Of a stretch of 6,291 bases of DNA, positions 5,839 through 6,291 are shown piece after piece; position 1 is the stretch's first letter, and every line of letters begins with the position of its first letter. The translations under genes were made by a program, and so were the position numbers. The notes beneath the pieces are model-generated. The model searched no databases and was not told the DNA's origin. It was given only the letters and a program-made list of their open reading frames with translations. The stretch comes from Dysgonamonadaceae bacterium (GTDB taxonomy: Bacteria > Bacteroidota > Bacteroidia > Bacteroidales > Azobacteroidaceae), in contig JAISNS010000201.1 in the NCBI GenBank assembly GCA_031276105.1, positions 1-6,291 of the forward strand, written 5' to 3'.

Positions 5839-5922
5839 CTAAAAACTAAAAGATAAAAGTTACGCGAAGCGGCGTTTGTTTCGCGCCGCTTCGCGTAAAA
5901 ATATGTCATTGAAATTATCTTC
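5839..5922. repeat. Direct repeat copy 2 (heptamer array + hairpin), right flank of the vapD pair
   Basis: 84 bases matching 5220-5310 with three substitutions and a 7-base deletion. The array here reads CTAAAAA, CTAAAAG, ATAAAAG, preceded by AGATAAG, which contains the vapD stop. The hairpin and the tail ATGTCATTGAAATTATCTTC follow. Unlike copy 1, no promoter follows the tail: the sequence switches to CCGCGACCGTCAGG, so homology ends at 5922. Confidence 0.92.
5860..5898. terminator. 15-bp hairpin (copy 2) between convergent vapD and LRR gene
   Basis: TTACGCGAAGCGGCG (5860-5874) pairs with 5884-5898. A possible extra T-G pair closes a 7-base loop. It lies between the ends of vapD (+) and the leucine-rich-repeat gene (-). 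Read on the - strand, the stem is followed by CTTTTATCTTTTAG, so it is a plausible terminator for the - strand gene. On the + strand there is no T-run. The structure is clear; the function is inferred. Confidence 0.6.
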
Positions 5923-5943
5923 CCGCGACCGTCAGGACGTTTC

Positions 5944-5955
5944 CGCAACGTTGCG
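5944..5955. other. 12-bp perfect palindrome after the LRR gene
   Basis: CGCAACGTTGCG is fully self-complementary and lies 11 bases downstream of the stop of the - strand gene. There is no loop or T-run, so it is a weak terminator candidate. It could equally be a protein-binding site or chance. Confidence 0.3.
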
Positions 5956-5966
5956 ATTTCTTCGTT

Positions 5967-6291
5967 TTATATCTGAATAGTTACAACAATTACCTTTTGC
6001 ACCCATCCGGAGCTTCCCTTCACTATCAACACCTGATTTTCGGTCTTACCGTACGGAAAACTGATTTTGCCCGAAGGCTTCTGTTGTTCGTGCAGAAGAA
6101 TACCGTTGATGGAATACACCGATTTTTCCGATACTTGTTACGCCTTCGGGAATGTTGACTGACGTAAGGCTGCTACACTCGGCAAAAGCGAGATCTCCAA
6201 TACTTGTCACGCCACCTTCTATCATCACAGTGGTAATAAAAAGGCGCTGCGGATACCATGGCGGGAAATTGCCTTCGGCATAATCGGGCAT
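5967..6291 (-). pseudogene. BspA-like leucine-rich-repeat surface protein, 3' part, frame-broken (partial)
   Basis: The - strand reading from 6291 gives MPDYAEGNFPPWYP, then TTVMIEGGVTSIGDLAFAEC and SSLTSVNIPEGVTSIG, the typical lead-in and first repeat of BspA/TpLRR proteins. The Met at 6291 corresponds to an internal residue of the family motif GTGxMPDY, so the gene almost certainly continues beyond the window. After SIGK the frame runs into 25 unrelated residues and stops at 6046. In the next frame a convincing C-terminal tail follows: SVYSINGILLHEQQ, KPSGKISFPYGKTENQVLIV, KGSSGWVQKVIV, ending at the TAA at 5967-5969. It resembles the terminal sorting-like domains of secreted Bacteroidota proteins. 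Removing one A from the A5 run (6123-6127) would join SIGK directly to SVYS. This may be a real frameshift, a repeat-unit deletion or a sequencing error. Only one full repeat unit is visible, few for this family. Confidence 0.75.

Noticed and set aside
5211..5922. CRISPR array or Cas2 locus
   Set aside because: VapD shares the Cas2 fold, but only two repeats are present, they are far apart and enclose genes, and there are no spacers or cas genes.
6046..6291. Complete 81-residue small protein starting at the last base of the window
   Set aside because: Its Met is the internal residue of a conserved BspA-type motif and the stop at 6046 results from the frame break, so it is a fragment of a larger gene.

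Overview
The window looks like Bacteroidales (Bacteroidota) chromosome. Supporting signs are an Nqr-type sodium-pumping NADH:quinone reductase operon, a DUF4153 membrane protein, a BspA-type leucine-rich-repeat surface protein, AT-rich leaders without clear Shine-Dalgarno sites, and one good Bacteroidetes-type -7 promoter element (TAnnTTTG). The genus cannot be fixed from this sequence. No tRNA, rRNA, CRISPR array or transposase gene was seen.

Layout. Positions 1-1572 hold the 3' end of nqrC, then complete nqrD and nqrE. These encode the FMN-carrying subunit and the two small membrane subunits that share a buried iron-sulfur centre. nqrF, which normally follows nqrE, is not there. Ten bases after nqrE comes a 578-residue polytopic DUF4153 protein (1583-3319), probably read from the same transcript. 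A secreted two-enzyme fusion follows (3377-5230): an endonuclease/exonuclease/phosphatase domain, a fibronectin-III-like domain and a calcineurin-like metallophosphoesterase domain. All these genes are on the + strand.

From 5211 to 5922 lies a compact AT-rich island. A 58-residue small protein (5358-5534) and a VapD ribonuclease-like toxin (5559-5837) form a probable two-gene operon with its own promoter. Near-identical direct repeats of 91 and 84 bp flank it, each carrying a long GC-rich hairpin. The right end (5967-6291, - strand) is the 3' part of a BspA-like leucine-rich-repeat protein whose reading frame breaks at an A5 run. vapD and this gene converge on the second hairpin.

The most unusual signal is between the genes. 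Gene ends at nqrC, nqrD, the phosphatase fusion and vapD run into short arrays with a 7-base period. The sequences differ, but nearly every unit contains a + strand stop codon: TGA in the first array, TAG in the second, mainly TAA in the third and fourth. Because 7 is not a multiple of 3, three successive units place a stop in all three frames. In nqrC and the phosphatase gene the actual stop codon belongs to the array. Two of the arrays lead into inverted repeats, and the 9-mer CGCTTCGCG (or its complement) recurs in the nqrC-nqrD spacer and in both hairpins around the vapD pair.
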